Shown: one piece after another, positions 5,777 through 6,632 of the stretch
Numbering within the stretch: the stretch's first letter is position 1
How the letters are laid out: every line of letters begins with the position of its first letter
From: Collinsella sp.
GTDB lineage: Bacteria > Actinomycetota > Coriobacteriia > Coriobacteriales > Coriobacteriaceae
Reading direction: 5' to 3'
Assembly: GCA_022720335.1 (NCBI GenBank)
Contig: JAIHVJ010000110.1
Location: forward strand, 1 to 6,632
Length of the DNA stretch: 6,632 nt
Notes under the pieces: model-generated
The model's input: the letters and a program-made list of their open reading frames with translations, nothing else
Told to the model about the DNA's origin: nothing
Database searches by the model: none
Made by a program: the position numbers and the translations under genes

Positions 5777-6632
5777 TTAGTCAACTGGATTGAGCGTGTC
5801 GATCTGCGCAAGCCACAGACGTGAGCTGGCGTCACTCGGCATACGCCAATCGCCGCGCGGGCTGAGCGTCACCGAGCCCACCTTGGGACCATCGGGCAGG
5901 CAGCTGCGCTTAAACTGCTGGGCAAAGAAGCGACGATAGAACGTACGCAGCCACGTGTGGACGGTCTTGACATCGTAGACGCCCTCGAAGCTCTTGAGCG
6001 CCATGCGGTAGATCTTGCCCGGCTCAAAGCCAAAACGCAGCAGGTAGTAGAGGAAGTAGTCGTGCAGCTCGTACGGGCCCACCAAATCCTCGGTCTTCTG
6101 TGCAATCTCGCCATCGCCCGTGGGCGGCAGAAGCTCGGGAGATACCGGCGTATCGAGGATATCGAGCAGGACCTCGGCAATACGCCCGCCAAAGACATCA
6201 GCCGCATAGCGCACCAGATGGCGCACAAGCGTCTTGGGCACGCTCGCCCTGTACGGCCGGATCGTGCTCAATGTCCTTGAAGTGCTGCTCCACAGCCGCG
6301 TGGATCGAAACCTCGCGGAAGCTCACACCCAGGTCGCGAGCGAGCGACTCGGCATTGGACTTGGTGCGATGCGTCGTGCCAAAGCCGGGCATGGACACGG
6401 CTGTGATACCGGTACGCGGCAGCCCCAGCGTATCGAAGGCACGCACGGTCACAAGCAGTGCTAGCGTGGAGTCCAAGCCGCCCGAAAGGCCGATGACGGC
6501 CGCCTTGGTGCCCGTATGGGCAAGGCGGGTCTTGAGGCCCGCAGTCTGCAGGTCGAGGATGGTCTCGCAACGCTCGGCCAGGTCGCCATGGTCGGCCGGC
6601 ACAAAGGGCGCGCGGGGGAAGACACGGTCGAT
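5777..6632 (-). pseudogene. nadE: NAD+ synthetase (glutamine-dependent type), internally deleted and frameshifted, partial
   Basis: NadE makes NAD+ from nicotinic acid adenine dinucleotide, ATP and ammonia (from glutamine in two-domain forms), the last step of NAD synthesis. The first part (6632 to about 6252) reads PRAPFVPADHG, the linker typical of two-domain enzymes, then the ATP pyrophosphatase P-loop GLSGGLDSTLALLV, then MPGFGTTHRTKSNAESLARDLGV and EHDPAV. Homology then stops and resumes in another frame from about 6247 with ASVPKTLVRHLVRYAAD through DTPVSPELLPP, YELHDYFLYYLLRFGFEPGKIYRMA and the normal C-terminus GDWRMPSDASSRLWL. The first frame hits a stop at 6198-6200. Missing between them is the conserved block that carries the ENSQAR, GTGD-x-SE and TYNGDHM motifs in relatives: by recollection of the family about 55 residues, or about 160 nt, not a multiple of three. 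As written the product cannot be active. The glutaminase domain and start lie beyond the right edge. A sequencing or assembly error is the main alternative. Confidence 0.88.

Noticed and set aside
6198..6271. Programmed ribosomal frameshifting in nadE
   Set aside because: No slippery heptamer or downstream structure stands out, and a frameshift would not restore the conserved block missing between the two parts.
1..6632. CRISPR array, tRNA, rRNA or insertion sequence
   Set aside because: No regularly spaced repeats, no tRNA-like cloverleaf, no rRNA signature and no transposase-like frame were seen.

Overview
The window is a moderately GC-rich bacterial chromosome segment in which every supportable gene lies on the minus strand, so the natural reading order is from right to left. 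The proteins look like those of Coriobacteriia, most likely Collinsella. The signs are a two-domain-type NAD synthetase, an NdpA/YejK-type nucleoid protein, a DUF2974 hydrolase and an L-lactate dehydrogenase typical of a fermentative gut anaerobe. That placement is an inference from general protein character, not from a database search.

Reading from the right edge: a glutamine-dependent NAD+ synthetase gene (nadE) runs in from outside the window and is broken near 6245-6254 by an internal deletion plus frame change. A strong intrinsic terminator (5678-5708) follows it and lies only about 20 nt before the start of a class I/II PLP aminotransferase (4495-5658). After a gap of about 200 nt comes L-lactate dehydrogenase (3342-4292) with its own strong terminator (3278-3310). 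Next is a DUF2974 (Mbeg1-like) alpha/beta-hydrolase (2067-3227), flanked on both sides by diverged copies of a 30-bp intergenic motif. An NdpA/YejK-family nucleoid-associated protein (951-1955) follows.

The left end is a compact type II toxin-antitoxin module: a Phd/YefM-like antitoxin (513-863) overlapping a RelE/ParE-like toxin (172-516) by 4 nt. In front of it is a 46-bp near-perfect palindrome that contains the likely -10 box and is followed by seven T on the coding strand. It could act both as the module's autoregulatory operator and as the terminator of the upstream nucleoid gene. A perfect 16-bp terminator hairpin closes the module, and the first 134 bases hold no recognisable gene.

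The genes do not form one pathway. The window reads as separate housekeeping and metabolic units (NAD synthesis, amino-acid transamination, lactate fermentation, a nucleoid protein), mostly separated by terminators, with an A+T-richer toxin-antitoxin cassette placed after the nucleoid gene. No wholly new system is evident. The best leads are the damaged nadE, the operator/terminator palindrome and the repeated intergenic motif.
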